From positions 5,270,001-5,334,000 of the forward strand of contig NZ_CP042436.1 of the NCBI RefSeq assembly GCF_007971025.1: a stretch of 64,000 nucleotides of DNA, read 5' to 3'. Under the pieces are notes generated by a model, which saw only the letters and a list, made by a program, of their open reading frames with translations, ran no database searches and was not told the origin of the DNA. The position numbers were made by a program, and so were the translations under genes. This document shows, piece by piece, positions 40,590 to 49,284 of the stretch. The DNA comes from Mucilaginibacter ginsenosidivorans. GTDB lineage: Bacteria > Bacteroidota > Bacteroidia > Sphingobacteriales > Sphingobacteriaceae. Each line of letters begins with the position of its first letter. The stretch's first letter is position 1.

Positions 40590-42248
40590 TTATGCGGCCG
40601 TTTCATAAGGTAATGTAACTATGAACTCCGAGCCCTCGTGTATTTTAGAATTTACTGTTATTTCGCCTTCCATAAAGTTAACCAGTTCCTTGCAAAATGC
40701 CAGGCCCAGGCCCACGCTCCCGTTCTGGTTATATTGGTTTTGTATCCTGTAAAATTTTTTAAATATATGAGTAATCTCATCTTTTGCAATGCCTATGCCC
40801 CTGTCGGCAAACGAGAAAATGATATTCTTTTTGTCGGTGCGGATATTAATAGTAAGCTCCCGGCGTTTCGGGTTCGAATACTTATAGGCATTTTCCATCA
40901 GGTTCTGGAACACACTGCCTAATAACACCGGATCGGAATAAAAATTGCCCGGTACATGTACTTTATATTCTATTTTAAAGTCAGGGTATTTTATTTTGAA
41001 TGTATCGATATACCCCTTCACAAATTCCTCTACATTAATTTCTTCTCTTTTTACATTGATAGCATTGTTCTCGAGCTGTGTAAGCGACAGCAATTTATTC
41101 ATCAGGTCGTTCAGCTTATCGGCTTCCTCGTCCAGTATTTTGCCGTAATGTTTGCGCTGCCTTTCGCTTAGCTCGCTGTCACTCTTCAGGTTCGAGCCGG
41201 CTATCTTGATAACGCTTACCGGCGTTTTAAATTCATGTGTAAAATTATTGATAAAATCATACTGCAGCTTAAACAGCTTCATATTCACATCCAGGTTACG
41301 GTAAATGAGCCAGCCGATGATCACCAGGAAAATATAGATCAGCAATACCATTGCACCGGTAGGCATAAACCTGCGGTTCACCTCGGCATCCAGATATTCT
41401 CTCGGCGACCTGAAGAAAAGCTTATAGTCCGAGAATGCGCCAGGCAGTAATGATTCTGTCACGATATTTGTACTGTCGTTTTCTATCGGGTCGTAAACAA
41501 CCGGCTTTATCGTAACATCCTTATACAACTCAGGGTGACTATTGTTGACAGAAAGCATCCGCTCGTCCAGGTCGAATGTTAGCATGTTTTGTTTGTAAAC
41601 GGTACCCTGGTGGTTGGCAAGCTGCAATTCGCGGTATCGTTTTACTTCTTCGCGCCTCGGAATATTCAGGTAGCTTATTTTTTCCGGCTGTATCTCGTAA
41701 AACGTCTTGAACTTTTCATCCTGGGTAGGCTCGCGCGAGGTATCGGCCACGGCGATAAAATTATCCAGCCGGTTTGCCATCGTCTCAAAATCGCTGTAAT
41801 CCTCGGGCCGTCCCTTGCGGGTGCTTAACATCTTGTCGTCTTTCGAAGAGTAATACTCATAAAGCGATTTCAGACCGATATCTAATCCTCCTCCGTTTTC
41901 CTGTTTATTCGCCTGGCTGGCTATCGTGACATCAAAAAAAACGATGCGCTTTACAAAGGGATACTTTTTAAAAACCGAGGCCGAATAACTTGCCGCCGAG
42001 GCGGAGTCAAGAAAACCCTGGTAAAAAGTGATCTCGGGTATAGTAAGCTGGAAAAAGTCGTTGTAGGGCTTAATAGTTTGCTCCTGCACGTCTATCTTTT
42101 TAGCCGCAAACTCATTCTCGACATAGCGCGATGTAAGGTTATAACTGATAAAAAGGGCAACAATAAAAGTTGCCGATATCAGTATCAGGAACGCAATGAT
42201 CAATGAGAAGTTCTTCCGGTAAATACCTTTGTCTGCCTGCATCGCCAC
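40590..42248 (-). CDS. Sensor histidine kinase
   Basis: The 552 residues have an N-terminal membrane helix (about 14-37), a large periplasmic sensor region (about 40-295) with no recognisable domain, a second helix (about 298-317), HisKA with phosphorylated His338 in NNFTHEFKTP, and HATPase_c with LMENAYKYS, FADRGIGIAKDEI and GLGLAFC. It lies 5 nt after the S9-like lipoprotein gene, so translation is probably coupled, and 15 nt before its regulator. The size of the periplasmic region leaves room for contact with the lipoprotein. Confidence 0.94.
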   Translation of the reverse strand: MAMQADKGIYRKNFSLIIAFLILISATFIVALFISYNLTSRYVENEFAAKKIDVQEQTIKPYNDFFQLTIPEITFYQGFLDSASAASYSASVFKKYPFVKRIVFFDVTIASQANKQENGGGLDIGLKSLYEYYSSKDDKMLSTRKGRPEDYSDFETMANRLDNFIAVADTSREPTQDEKFKTFYEIQPEKISYLNIPRREEVKRYRELQLANHQGTVYKQNMLTFDLDERMLSVNNSHPELYKDVTIKPVVYDPIENDSTNIVTESLLPGAFSDYKLFFRSPREYLDAEVNRRFMPTGAMVLLIYIFLVIIGWLIYRNLDVNMKLFKLQYDFINNFTHEFKTPVSVIKIAGSNLKSDSELSERQRKHYGKILDEEADKLNDLMNKLLSLTQLENNAINVKREEINVEEFVKGYIDTFKIKYPDFKIEYKVHVPGNFYSDPVLLGSVFQNLMENAYKYSNPKRRELTINIRTDKKNIIFSFADRGIGIAKDEITHIFKKFYRIQNQYNQNGSVGLGLAFCKELVNFMEGEITVNSKIHEGSEFIVTLPYETAA

Positions 42249-42253
42249 GGGTA

Positions 42254-44149
42254 TTAAGGTTTCACCCGCATATTATTGTTCAGGAATTTTTCTATTTCGG
42301 TATACATTTCCATCCTGTTATGCTCGTTCCTGAAAAATTTACGCTCGTTTTGCTTTAGATAATAGGTTACAGGTACATTTTGTTTTTTTAGTTCGCGAAC
42401 GAACTGGTTCAGCTCGCTGATATTGGCGCTCTCGTCCCTGGCCCCCTGGAATATGAGCAAAGGCGCTTTGATCTTATCGGTGTGAAATACCGGCGATATG
42501 GCCCTCAACTGCTCGGCGTCCGTTTCAGGGTTCCCTATCATCTCGTACATCATTTGCAGCCGGGGTTTGAAATAGGGCGGTACATCTTTAATATAAGTAA
42601 AGAAGTTGATAAGCCCGTATTGAACCACCGCACAATTGTATAATTCAGGGTGATAGGATATGCCATAGAGCGCTGAAAAACCTCCAAAGCCGCCCCCGAA
42701 AATAGCTATCTTTTTAGGGTTGGCTATTTTTTGGCTGATGAGCCATTTTACCCCATCGGTTATATCGTCCTGAATTTTGCCGCCGGCCTGTTTTAGTCCT
42801 GCGCTGTAAAAAGCCTTGCCATAACCTGTGGAGCCCCGGTAATTCACCTGGAAAACCGCATAGCCCCTGTTGGCTAAAAACTGCACCTCATCGTTATAGC
42901 CCCAGGTGTTACGGCTGCGCCACGGCCCGTCATGCGGCATTACGACTACCGGCAAGTTAGTTGACTTATCGCCAAGGGGCAGCGTTAAATACCCGTTGAT
43001 CACCAACCCATCCCTTGCCCTGAACGAAACAGGTTTCATCTCGCACAATTCATCAGGTTTAATACTCGAATTGATATCCCCAAGCTTGGTCAGTTTCATC
43101 CCTCCGGTCTCATAAAGATAGTAAGTGCCCGGGTTACGGTCGGTGTACGTGTACACAATGAATTTATCTTCGGCGCTATCCCGGCCCACAACTATCATCT
43201 CGGTATTATGCAGGCGCCTTGCCAAAGTATCATAAATATGTTTTACATCCTCGTTCAAAAAATGCTCGGTCGGTCGCTCCTCCTGGCATATGGCCAGTTC
43301 AAGACGGTGCTTGTTCCGCGAATAGTCGACCCTGTCAATATCAGCCTTGTCGCAGGTAAGTATCACTTTTTTTTCCTTGCCCGTCTTGGCATCTATCTCT
43401 ACCAGCGCCGTTTTATCCTGGTTTACGTTTGATAAAGCATAAAAATCGGTGCCGTCCCCTATAAATGCTATCGGGGCCACCCTGTTCTTAAAGTTATTTT
43501 TGATGATGGGTTTAAACGGCGAATTGTCATCGGGCCTGAAAAGTATGGTCTCGTCCACGCCATCGGTCGACTTTACCAGGCGTATTTTACCGTCGTCATC
43601 AGGGAACCATTCGGTAATGTTGCCGGGATTGACAAGGTAGGGTTTCAGATCACCCGTTTTGATGTTGAGCCTGTACACATCAAAATTAGCCGGGTCGCGT
43701 TTGTTCATCATTATGGTGACGATATCCGGCTCCTTTTTATTGCGGTTGTTCAAAATCCTTATCCTGCCCTTTTCAAGCGACAGCAGGTCGCGCGTTTGCG
43801 AGGTAGCAACATCAAGCGCAAACATGCGGTATTCATCCAATGCAATAACGTCCTGTATAAAAACGATCTGGTCGTTGTAGGTCCATGAATATTCTCTTAC
43901 CGAATAATCGCTTAATGATGTGGCCATATGCTCATGCCCGTCGGCCAGTGAGCGTATCACTATGTTTTGTTTTCCCTTAAAAGGTTTCAGGTAGGAAATG
44001 TACTTCCCGTCGGGCGAAACCCGGAAAAAACTTTCCTCAGGCGTTTTAAAAAAATCACTGATAGGTATTTGCCTCACCTCGTGCTTTTTGCACGAAAAAA
44101 GGCAGCATATAATTGTTAAAAAAAATAATATTCTTAGTCTATTTAACAT
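42254..44149 (-). CDS. S9 prolyl-oligopeptidase-like lipoprotein, catalytically degenerate
   Basis: From the ATG at 44149 the protein has 631 residues: lipobox CLFSC (Cys20), a beta-propeller domain (about 40-370) and an S9 alpha/beta hydrolase domain (about 380-630). The fold motifs are present (VVVMPHDGPWRSRN, VNYRGSTGYGKAF), but the nucleophile motif GxSxGG reads GGGFGG, with Gly487 in place of Ser, and the catalytic His position (DEGHG in active enzymes) reads NERKF, with Lys604. The Asp in FQGARDES is kept. Peptidase activity is therefore not expected. It is the first gene of an operon with a histidine kinase and regulator, suggesting a role as ligand-binding accessory. Confidence 0.85.
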   Translation of the reverse strand: MLNRLRILFFLTIICCLFSCKKHEVRQIPISDFFKTPEESFFRVSPDGKYISYLKPFKGKQNIVIRSLADGHEHMATSLSDYSVREYSWTYNDQIVFIQDVIALDEYRMFALDVATSQTRDLLSLEKGRIRILNNRNKKEPDIVTIMMNKRDPANFDVYRLNIKTGDLKPYLVNPGNITEWFPDDDGKIRLVKSTDGVDETILFRPDDNSPFKPIIKNNFKNRVAPIAFIGDGTDFYALSNVNQDKTALVEIDAKTGKEKKVILTCDKADIDRVDYSRNKHRLELAICQEERPTEHFLNEDVKHIYDTLARRLHNTEMIVVGRDSAEDKFIVYTYTDRNPGTYYLYETGGMKLTKLGDINSSIKPDELCEMKPVSFRARDGLVINGYLTLPLGDKSTNLPVVVMPHDGPWRSRNTWGYNDEVQFLANRGYAVFQVNYRGSTGYGKAFYSAGLKQAGGKIQDDITDGVKWLISQKIANPKKIAIFGGGFGGFSALYGISYHPELYNCAVVQYGLINFFTYIKDVPPYFKPRLQMMYEMIGNPETDAEQLRAISPVFHTDKIKAPLLIFQGARDESANISELNQFVRELKKQNVPVTYYLKQNERKFFRNEHNRMEMYTEIEKFLNNNMRVKP

Positions 44150-44287
44150 ATCAGCAGTTAACTGTGACCTGTTCATGTAGGTTAAACTTAGACAAATTAC
44201 CCAACCAATACAAACTGTCACTACAATTTTACCGCCTCCCGTCGTTATATATAAATGCCTGATGGGCCCGAAATAGTTTCAATTGAT

Positions 44288-44295
44288 TATTTTTG
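44288..44295 (+). promoter_or_regulatory. Putative -7 box of the TPR gene
   Basis: TATTTTTG ends five bases before the ATG at 44301 and matches TAnnTTTG exactly. As at hemW and DUF4286, transcription would start at or very near the start codon. Confidence 0.45.
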
Positions 44296-44300
44296 AGAAG

Positions 44301-46112
44301 ATGAAGCGATTGGTTGCGATAATTATCTTTACCCTTTTCACAAGTTCGGCCCTTTTTGCCCAGGTTGATGAATTGCAGCTGGCCAGGCAGTTTACCACCA
44401 ATGGCGAACTGCAAAAGGCGCTTGACATTTACCAGAAATTATACAAACAGGATAACGAGGCTTATTTTACCTATTACATCAACGGCCTGCTGGGCCTGAA
44501 GAAATTTGATGAGGCCGAAAGCACGGCGAAAAAAATGCTTCGTAAGCACCCGGCTGATTTTAAATATTCCATCGCGCTCGGGCGTGTTTACACGCAAAAG
44601 GGCGACATTGACAAAGCGAATGCAGTTTACGACGACCTGATAAAAAATCTGCCTGCCGACGCCGGCGAAATAGCTAACCTCGCAACTCAATTTTACCAGG
44701 CCGAAAATACCGACTATGCAATTAAAATATTCTTGCAGGGGCGCAAGCTGCTGAACAACGATAAGCTTTATACTTTTGAGTTGATTGGCTTATACCGCTT
44801 TAAACGGGATAAAGCCGGGCTGATAGAGGAGTACTTAAATTTTTTACCCGAGAACCCGGCTTTTATAACACAGGCCGAAAACACGCTTTCCGCAATGTTT
44901 GAAGGCAGCGCCGATTACGACCTGTTAAGGTCGGCCGTGCTGAGGCGCATTCAGAAGGACCCGCAGCAAACCATCTATGTCGATCTGCTCACCTGGCAAT
45001 ATCTCCAGCAAAAGGATTACGACCAGGCGCTGAACCAGGCGCTGGCGATGAGCCGCAGACAAAACGACGACGGCAACAGTATTTTCGATCTGTGCCAGAC
45101 GCTGGTTTCGGACCAGGCTTATGATACGGCCATTCGCGGGTACGAGTATGTTATCGGCAAGGGAAAGGACCAGCCATTGTACATACCCGCCAAGATCGAG
45201 CTCATCAATACCAAAAACCTGCTGGTAACTTCAGGCAAATATACACAGGCCGACCTGGTAGGGCTTGAAAAGGACTATACCGATCTTTTGACCGAATTCG
45301 GCAAAACAAGCAGCACTGTTTTTGCTATGCAGCGGCTGGCGAAGCTGCAGGCTTTCAAACTGCATAAACTTTCCGACGCTCAAAAACTACTGGAAGAAGC
45401 CATCGGTATACCGGACATCAAGGCCAATATGCTGGCTTCGTGCAAGCTCGATCTGGGCGATATTTACCTGCTTAACAATGAGCCCTGGGAGGCTACTTTG
45501 CTTTACCAGCAGGTAGAAACCGGTTACCCGAATACCAACATCTCGCAGGAGGCCAAATTCAGGGATGCCAAGCTGGCTTACTATACGGGGGATTTTGCCT
45601 GGGCCAAGGGACAACTGGATGTGCTTAAAGCGGCAACATCGCAACTGATAGCCAACGATGCACTCAACCTGTCGCTGCTGATATCAGACAACCTGCAGGC
45701 AGATACCAGCGGGAATGCGCTAAAAATGTACGCCCGTGCCGACCTGCATATTTTTGCGGAGCAACCTGAGAAAGCTATCATGACGCTCGACAGCATAGGC
45801 ATAAAATACCCGGACAACGCGCTGAATGATGATATCTTGATGGCCAAGGCGCGTATCCTGATACAGCAGAAGAATTTTACCGATGCCATAGCGCCGCTAA
45901 AGAAAATTGTGGAGGATCACCCCTTCAACCTTTGGGCCGACGACGCCGTTTTTATGCTTGGCGACCTGTACGAGAATAAGCTGAATAATAAGGAACAGGC
46001 CAAAATTTATTACCAGAAGATCATTACAGATTACGCCGGCAGCCTTTGGATAAACGAGGCGCGTAAGCGTTTCCGGATACTGCGGGGTGATAAGCCCGTC
46101 GGGGATTCATAA
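44301..46112 (+). CDS. Secreted TPR protein
   Basis: From the ATG at 44301 the protein has 603 residues: a signal peptide (KRLVAIIIFTLFTSSALFAQ) and tandem TPR-like helix pairs over most of the remaining length (for example NGELQKALDIYQKLYKQD, GDIDKANAVYDDLIKNLP, NKEQAKIYYQKIITDYAGS), the last set close to YbgF/BamD-like repeats. No catalytic motif is visible. A periplasmic scaffold or assembly role is plausible. A reading that begins six codons earlier at a TTG would lie inside the -7 box. A short-period repeat array follows the stop codon. Confidence 0.82.
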   Translation: MKRLVAIIIFTLFTSSALFAQVDELQLARQFTTNGELQKALDIYQKLYKQDNEAYFTYYINGLLGLKKFDEAESTAKKMLRKHPADFKYSIALGRVYTQKGDIDKANAVYDDLIKNLPADAGEIANLATQFYQAENTDYAIKIFLQGRKLLNNDKLYTFELIGLYRFKRDKAGLIEEYLNFLPENPAFITQAENTLSAMFEGSADYDLLRSAVLRRIQKDPQQTIYVDLLTWQYLQQKDYDQALNQALAMSRRQNDDGNSIFDLCQTLVSDQAYDTAIRGYEYVIGKGKDQPLYIPAKIELINTKNLLVTSGKYTQADLVGLEKDYTDLLTEFGKTSSTVFAMQRLAKLQAFKLHKLSDAQKLLEEAIGIPDIKANMLASCKLDLGDIYLLNNEPWEATLLYQQVETGYPNTNISQEAKFRDAKLAYYTGDFAWAKGQLDVLKAATSQLIANDALNLSLLISDNLQADTSGNALKMYARADLHIFAEQPEKAIMTLDSIGIKYPDNALNDDILMAKARILIQQKNFTDAIAPLKKIVEDHPFNLWADDAVFMLGDLYENKLNNKEQAKIYYQKIITDYAGSLWINEARKRFRILRGDKPVGDS

Positions 46113-46113
46113 A

Positions 46114-46153
46114 TAATTATCGAATTACTGATTTAATGAATTATTGAATCAGG
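46114..46153. repeat. Octad array between the TPR and DUF4286 genes
   Basis: Units TAATTATC, GAATTACT, GATTTAAT, GAATTATT and GAATCAGG follow each other with a period of 8 nt, starting directly after the TPR stop codon. No reverse-complement partner array is present, unlike most other arrays in the window. Confidence 0.6.
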
Positions 46154-46158
46154 TATTG

Positions 46159-46166
46159 TACTTTTG
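46159..46166 (+). promoter_or_regulatory. Putative -7 box of the DUF4286 gene
   Basis: TACTTTTG followed by GCAG and the ATG at 46171. The spacing and sequence are nearly the same as at hemW (TACTTTTG-CAGA-ATG). Confidence 0.5.
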
Positions 46167-46170
46167 GCAG

Positions 46171-46476
46171 ATGTTAGTCTACAACGAAACTTTTATTATT
46201 GATGATGCCCTTGAGCAGGAATGGCTGCAATGGATAAAAACCAATCACATCCCGGCTGTGCTTGGTACCGGTGCATTCGACAGCTACAAGCTGCTTTTCA
46301 TTATGGATTCGCCTAACGAAGGCGTAACCTACTGCCTGCAGTTCCATACCGATACGGTGGAGCGTTACAGCGATTTCCATTATAAGCACATGGACGCTAT
46401 TCATGCTGTGCATAACACCCAGTTCGAGGAAAGATTTGCTTTATTCCATACTTTGATGGAAGAGGTGGAAATTTAG
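46171..46476 (+). CDS. DUF4286 family protein
   Basis: The 101 residues form a small alpha/beta (ferredoxin-like) protein: LVYNETFIIDDALEQEWLQWIKTNHIP, TYCLQFHTDTVERYSDFHYKHMDAIH and FHTLMEEVEI agree with DUF4286, a Bacteroidota family of unknown function. There is no signal peptide. I start at the ATG at 46171 since an upstream TTG frame would place the -7 box inside the coding sequence. Confidence 0.8.
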   Translation: MLVYNETFIIDDALEQEWLQWIKTNHIPAVLGTGAFDSYKLLFIMDSPNEGVTYCLQFHTDTVERYSDFHYKHMDAIHAVHNTQFEERFALFHTLMEEVEI

Positions 46477-46497
46477 TCCGCAGGACGAAATTGCAGA

Positions 46498-47256
46498 TTA
46501 AAAGCGCAGTTCTTTCGGCATTCTGCCATATAGCAAATATTTCGACCACTTTTCGTTGCCGTTTTTTAGCGCCGCTTCAGAGGCAGCGTTCCAGTCGTAT
46601 GCACAAAGCACGTGTTCAATACTGATATTATCGCCGTCGGTATGCACTATGGCGTACTTGGCATGCGGCGTCATGGATTCCATGGCGAAACGGTGTTCCC
46701 CGTTGCCAAGATAGGCCGGCAAACCAACACTGCCGGGATTCAGTATGATCTTATCGTTGGACAGATACACCACCCTATTCACATGCGAGTGCCCGCAAAG
46801 GATAATTCGCTCTTTGATATGGGCCAGTTTGCCGATCAGTTCTTCGTCGTTATAAACAAATATGCCATTCGCGGTTACTTTTTCCAGCAGGTATTCATCG
46901 TCGCTGCCGGGGGTGCCGTGGCAAACGAAAAACAGTCCGTCGCAGGATTCCGTTTTGGGTAAGGTCCGCAGCCAGGCAATGCTTTTATCGGAAAGCTCAG
47001 CCTTTACCCGGCTCATGCCCTCTTTATCAAAATCACCATCAATGCTTTCCAGTATCTCACGGTCGGTGTTCCCGCTGATGCAGAGCATTTTACTTGCCCT
47101 TAGCATATCCGCAACCGTCTCCGGTTCCAGCGCACCAAAAAAATGATCGCCGAGGTTAATAATACGGTCTATCTTTCTTGCACCTATATCATCCAACACC
47201 GCTTTTAGCGCCAGCGAATTACCATGTATATCAGAAATGATGGCGTATGATCTCAT
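46498..47256 (-). CDS. YfcE/MJ0936-type metallophosphoesterase
   Basis: The 252-residue cytoplasmic phosphoesterase shows all family motifs: ISDIHGNSLAL (residues about 7-17), LGDHFFGALEPETV (about 35), CISGNTDREI (about 59), CHGTP (about 112) and LCGHSHVNRVVY (about 157). Relatives hydrolyse phosphodiesters or diadenosine tetraphosphate-like compounds; the natural substrate is open. It converges with the DUF4286 gene and follows the OmpA-like gene on the same strand after a terminator. Confidence 0.9.
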   Translation of the reverse strand: MRSYAIISDIHGNSLALKAVLDDIGARKIDRIINLGDHFFGALEPETVADMLRASKMLCISGNTDREILESIDGDFDKEGMSRVKAELSDKSIAWLRTLPKTESCDGLFFVCHGTPGSDDEYLLEKVTANGIFVYNDEELIGKLAHIKERIILCGHSHVNRVVYLSNDKIILNPGSVGLPAYLGNGEHRFAMESMTPHAKYAIVHTDGDNISIEHVLCAYDWNAASEAALKNGNEKWSKYLLYGRMPKELRF

Positions 47257-47275
47257 TCCGTTTTTTCAAACATTA

Positions 47276-47308
47276 ACAAAAAAGGAAGCCCCTTGTTCAG
47301 GGGCCTTT
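47276..47308 (-). terminator. Terminator after the OmpA-like gene
   Basis: On the minus strand GCCCC pairs with GGGGC (47288-47292 with 47100+ series at 47300... i.e. 47300-47304) around a 7-nt loop and is followed by a T-rich run. It separates the OmpA-like gene from the phosphoesterase gene. Confidence 0.65.
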
Positions 47309-47311
47309 ATG

Positions 47312-48139
47312 TTATTGCTTTATCAGGTTGTATATCTCGTCCAGCTTCGGCGTCAATACAATTTCAATGCGCCTGTTTTTGGCCAAGGCATCAGGCGTTG
47401 TGCCTGGATCAACCGGTTGATACTGGCTTTTGCCCGTAGCGGTAAGCCTGTGCGGGTCAACGCCCTGGCTCTCCGTCAGGAAGCGGGTTACCGAGGTGGC
47501 GCGCAATACGCTCAGGTCCCAGTTGTCTTTTATCTGGCCAAGGTTATTCACCTTTTTGATATCGGTATGGCCCTCAACTGCAATATTGATATCCGGTTCC
47601 TTGTTCAATACGGCAGCCAGCTGCACCAGGGCATCCTTGCCATGCTGGTCGATAACGATACTTCCCGAAGGGAACAACAACTTATCCGCAAGCGAAACAT
47701 AAACCTTGCCATCGCGAATGTCAACCGTCAGTCCGCTGTTCTGGAATCCAAGGAGTGCCTTCTGCAGTTTATCACGCAACGCAGCAGAAGCGGCATCACG
47801 TTTTTTCAGTGCATCTTCCACTTCTTTCAGGCGCGCTTCCCGTTTTTGCAGATCGCTGGAAAGTTCGCTCACCTTCGAAGATGTATTGCTGTAATTATCG
47901 TTCAGCTTATTGTAATTTGTGTTGAGTGTATTGTAGCTGTTCTGCAGGTCGGCCAGCTGGCGGTGCAGGTGCGTCGTGTCGGCCTGCAGGGCCGATACTT
48001 GCGCCTCGAGACTGGTAGTACGTGTGCTCAGCGAATCGCGCTCGGCCAATAAGTTTTTGTACTTTTTTGGCGACAGGACAACGCAGGAATGCAGGGTACA
48101 ACAGAATATCCCGGCAAGTAAGTAATATTTAATTTTCAT
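47312..48139 (-). CDS. OmpA-family lipoprotein with coiled coil
   Basis: The 275 residues have a lipoprotein signal (KIKYYLLAGIFCCTLHSC, Cys19), a long coiled coil (about 28-125), and an OmpA C-terminal peptidoglycan-binding domain (about 150-265) with VEGHTDIKKV, NWDLSVLRATSV and the closing NRRIEIVL. It anchors the outer membrane to peptidoglycan; the coiled coil sets the distance. It is followed by a terminator and preceded by the DUF2461 gene, 21 nt away on the same strand. Confidence 0.92.
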   Translation of the reverse strand: MKIKYYLLAGIFCCTLHSCVVLSPKKYKNLLAERDSLSTRTTSLEAQVSALQADTTHLHRQLADLQNSYNTLNTNYNKLNDNYSNTSSKVSELSSDLQKREARLKEVEDALKKRDAASAALRDKLQKALLGFQNSGLTVDIRDGKVYVSLADKLLFPSGSIVIDQHGKDALVQLAAVLNKEPDINIAVEGHTDIKKVNNLGQIKDNWDLSVLRATSVTRFLTESQGVDPHRLTATGKSQYQPVDPGTTPDALAKNRRIEIVLTPKLDEIYNLIKQ

Positions 48140-48160
48140 GGTTTAAGGGTTATGGTGGGG

Positions 48161-48826
48161 TTAAGAGACTGCATTTTTCAGGAAGACGTTTAACGGGTAC
48201 AATTTACTGCAAATAGTTGCTATCTTCTGCACAATTCCTTCCGTCATCATTTCTTTATCGGTAAAACTGTGTTCGGCCACGAAGGATTTCAGCTTAAGCA
48301 AACCGATATTCTCGTTATCTGCGCTGTACCCTTGAGGAACAGTTTTTAACTGCTCTTGTTTTCTGAACTCGCCGAATAGTTGCTTAAATTCCGGTTCATC
48401 TACTACCGCTTTAAGCGCATCGGCATTGTAATCTATCTCCTGCCTTATCTTTTTCAGCTGGTCGTTCTCGGGCATCCAGCTGCCGCCTGCTATAAACGAA
48501 GCACCGGGCTGTACATGCATATAATAACCTATGTGCATTACATTTTTGCCCGAAGTAAGTTTACCTATCCCGAAATTGTTTTTGTAAGGCGTTTTATCGG
48601 GACTAAAGCGTATGTCGCGGTAAATGCGGAGAACGGCCTTTTTGGGATCGAGTGATGCATCCAGGTTCGGATCTACCTTGCTTAGTTCTTTGATCAGTTC
48701 GCCTGCAAATTCAATCACATTTTCTTTGGCCCTATCATGCTCATCCTTATGGGCCATAAACCACTCGCGGTTATTATTGTCAGCAATATCTTTCAGGAAA
48801 GTAAATGTTTCCGGGTATATCCTCAT
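48161..48826 (-). CDS. DUF2461 (TIGR02453) family protein
   Basis: From the ATG at 48826 the protein has 221 residues: RIYPETFTFLKDIADNNNREWFMAHKDEHD at the start, LRIYRDIRFSPDKTPYKNNFG near residue 85 and GASFIAGGSWMPENDQLKKIRQEID near 120 are family hallmarks. The function is unknown. The longer frame to 48916 adds 30 residues outside the family pattern. TACCTTTT about 8 nt before the ATG is close to a -7 box. It may be co-transcribed with the OmpA-like gene. Confidence 0.88.
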   Translation of the reverse strand: MRIYPETFTFLKDIADNNNREWFMAHKDEHDRAKENVIEFAGELIKELSKVDPNLDASLDPKKAVLRIYRDIRFSPDKTPYKNNFGIGKLTSGKNVMHIGYYMHVQPGASFIAGGSWMPENDQLKKIRQEIDYNADALKAVVDEPEFKQLFGEFRKQEQLKTVPQGYSADNENIGLLKLKSFVAEHSFTDKEMMTEGIVQKIATICSKLYPLNVFLKNAVS

Positions 48827-48950
48827 ATCAAAAAAGGTAGTTACAGATGCAGCAAATGCAGGGGTGAATATCCGAAACTTATTCGCGAAAGCAAAACAAA
48901 ATCCCGTTCGGCGCAACTATTTTATAGAGAAATTACAATAGCTTTTTTGC

Positions 48951-49220
48951 TCAGTTAAGATTGAGCTTTTCGTGCGGAATATTAAGGTCGACGTTTTTAC
49001 GGCGGTATTTTTTGTACCAGATAAAGCCAATGGCCGCAGCGGCAACGTAGGGCGCAGCAAGCAGGTAAATGATGCCGTTATTGAGACCTTTAGTGGTAAG
49101 CGCACCGCTTTTATTGTTCGATTCGACAGCGGTGGTACACATGGCGCACTGTGCGTTCACTTCAGCCGCGCCGAAGATCATCAGGCTAACAACAACAACA
49201 ACCAGTAATCTTTTCATCAT
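48951..49220 (-). CDS. Small CxxC membrane protein at the end of the oxidase cluster
   Basis: The 89 residues have a signal peptide (KRLLVVVVVSLMIFGAAEVNAQ), directly followed by CAMC, a short polar part and one membrane helix (about 50-68, IIYLLAAPYVAAAAIGFIWY) with a basic cytoplasmic tail. The Cys pair would lie in the periplasm. It follows DUF420 by 64 nt on the strand of the cox genes. I recall similar unnamed proteins in Bacteroidota but no function. A thiol or copper role in oxidase assembly is an inference from position and motif. Confidence 0.65.
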   Translation of the reverse strand: MMKRLLVVVVVSLMIFGAAEVNAQCAMCTTAVESNNKSGALTTKGLNNGIIYLLAAPYVAAAAIGFIWYKKYRRKNVDLNIPHEKLNLN

Positions 49221-49284
49221 TGCAAAAATAGGCTATTAGTTTCGAATATCGAAGCCTCAATTCAGAATTTGACAATTCGGGTTT

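Noticed and set aside
44150..44221. 24-residue upstream extension of the S9-like protein
   Set aside because: The ATG at 44149 yields a clean lipoprotein signal; the longer form would bury it.
47237..48052. 271-codon plus-strand frame opposite the OmpA-like gene
   Set aside because: Shadow of a well-supported OmpA lipoprotein; the frame has an unlikely composition and no signal or domain.
48827..48916. 30-residue extension of the DUF2461 protein
   Set aside because: Family members begin at the equivalent of RIYPETFTF; the extension lacks similarity.
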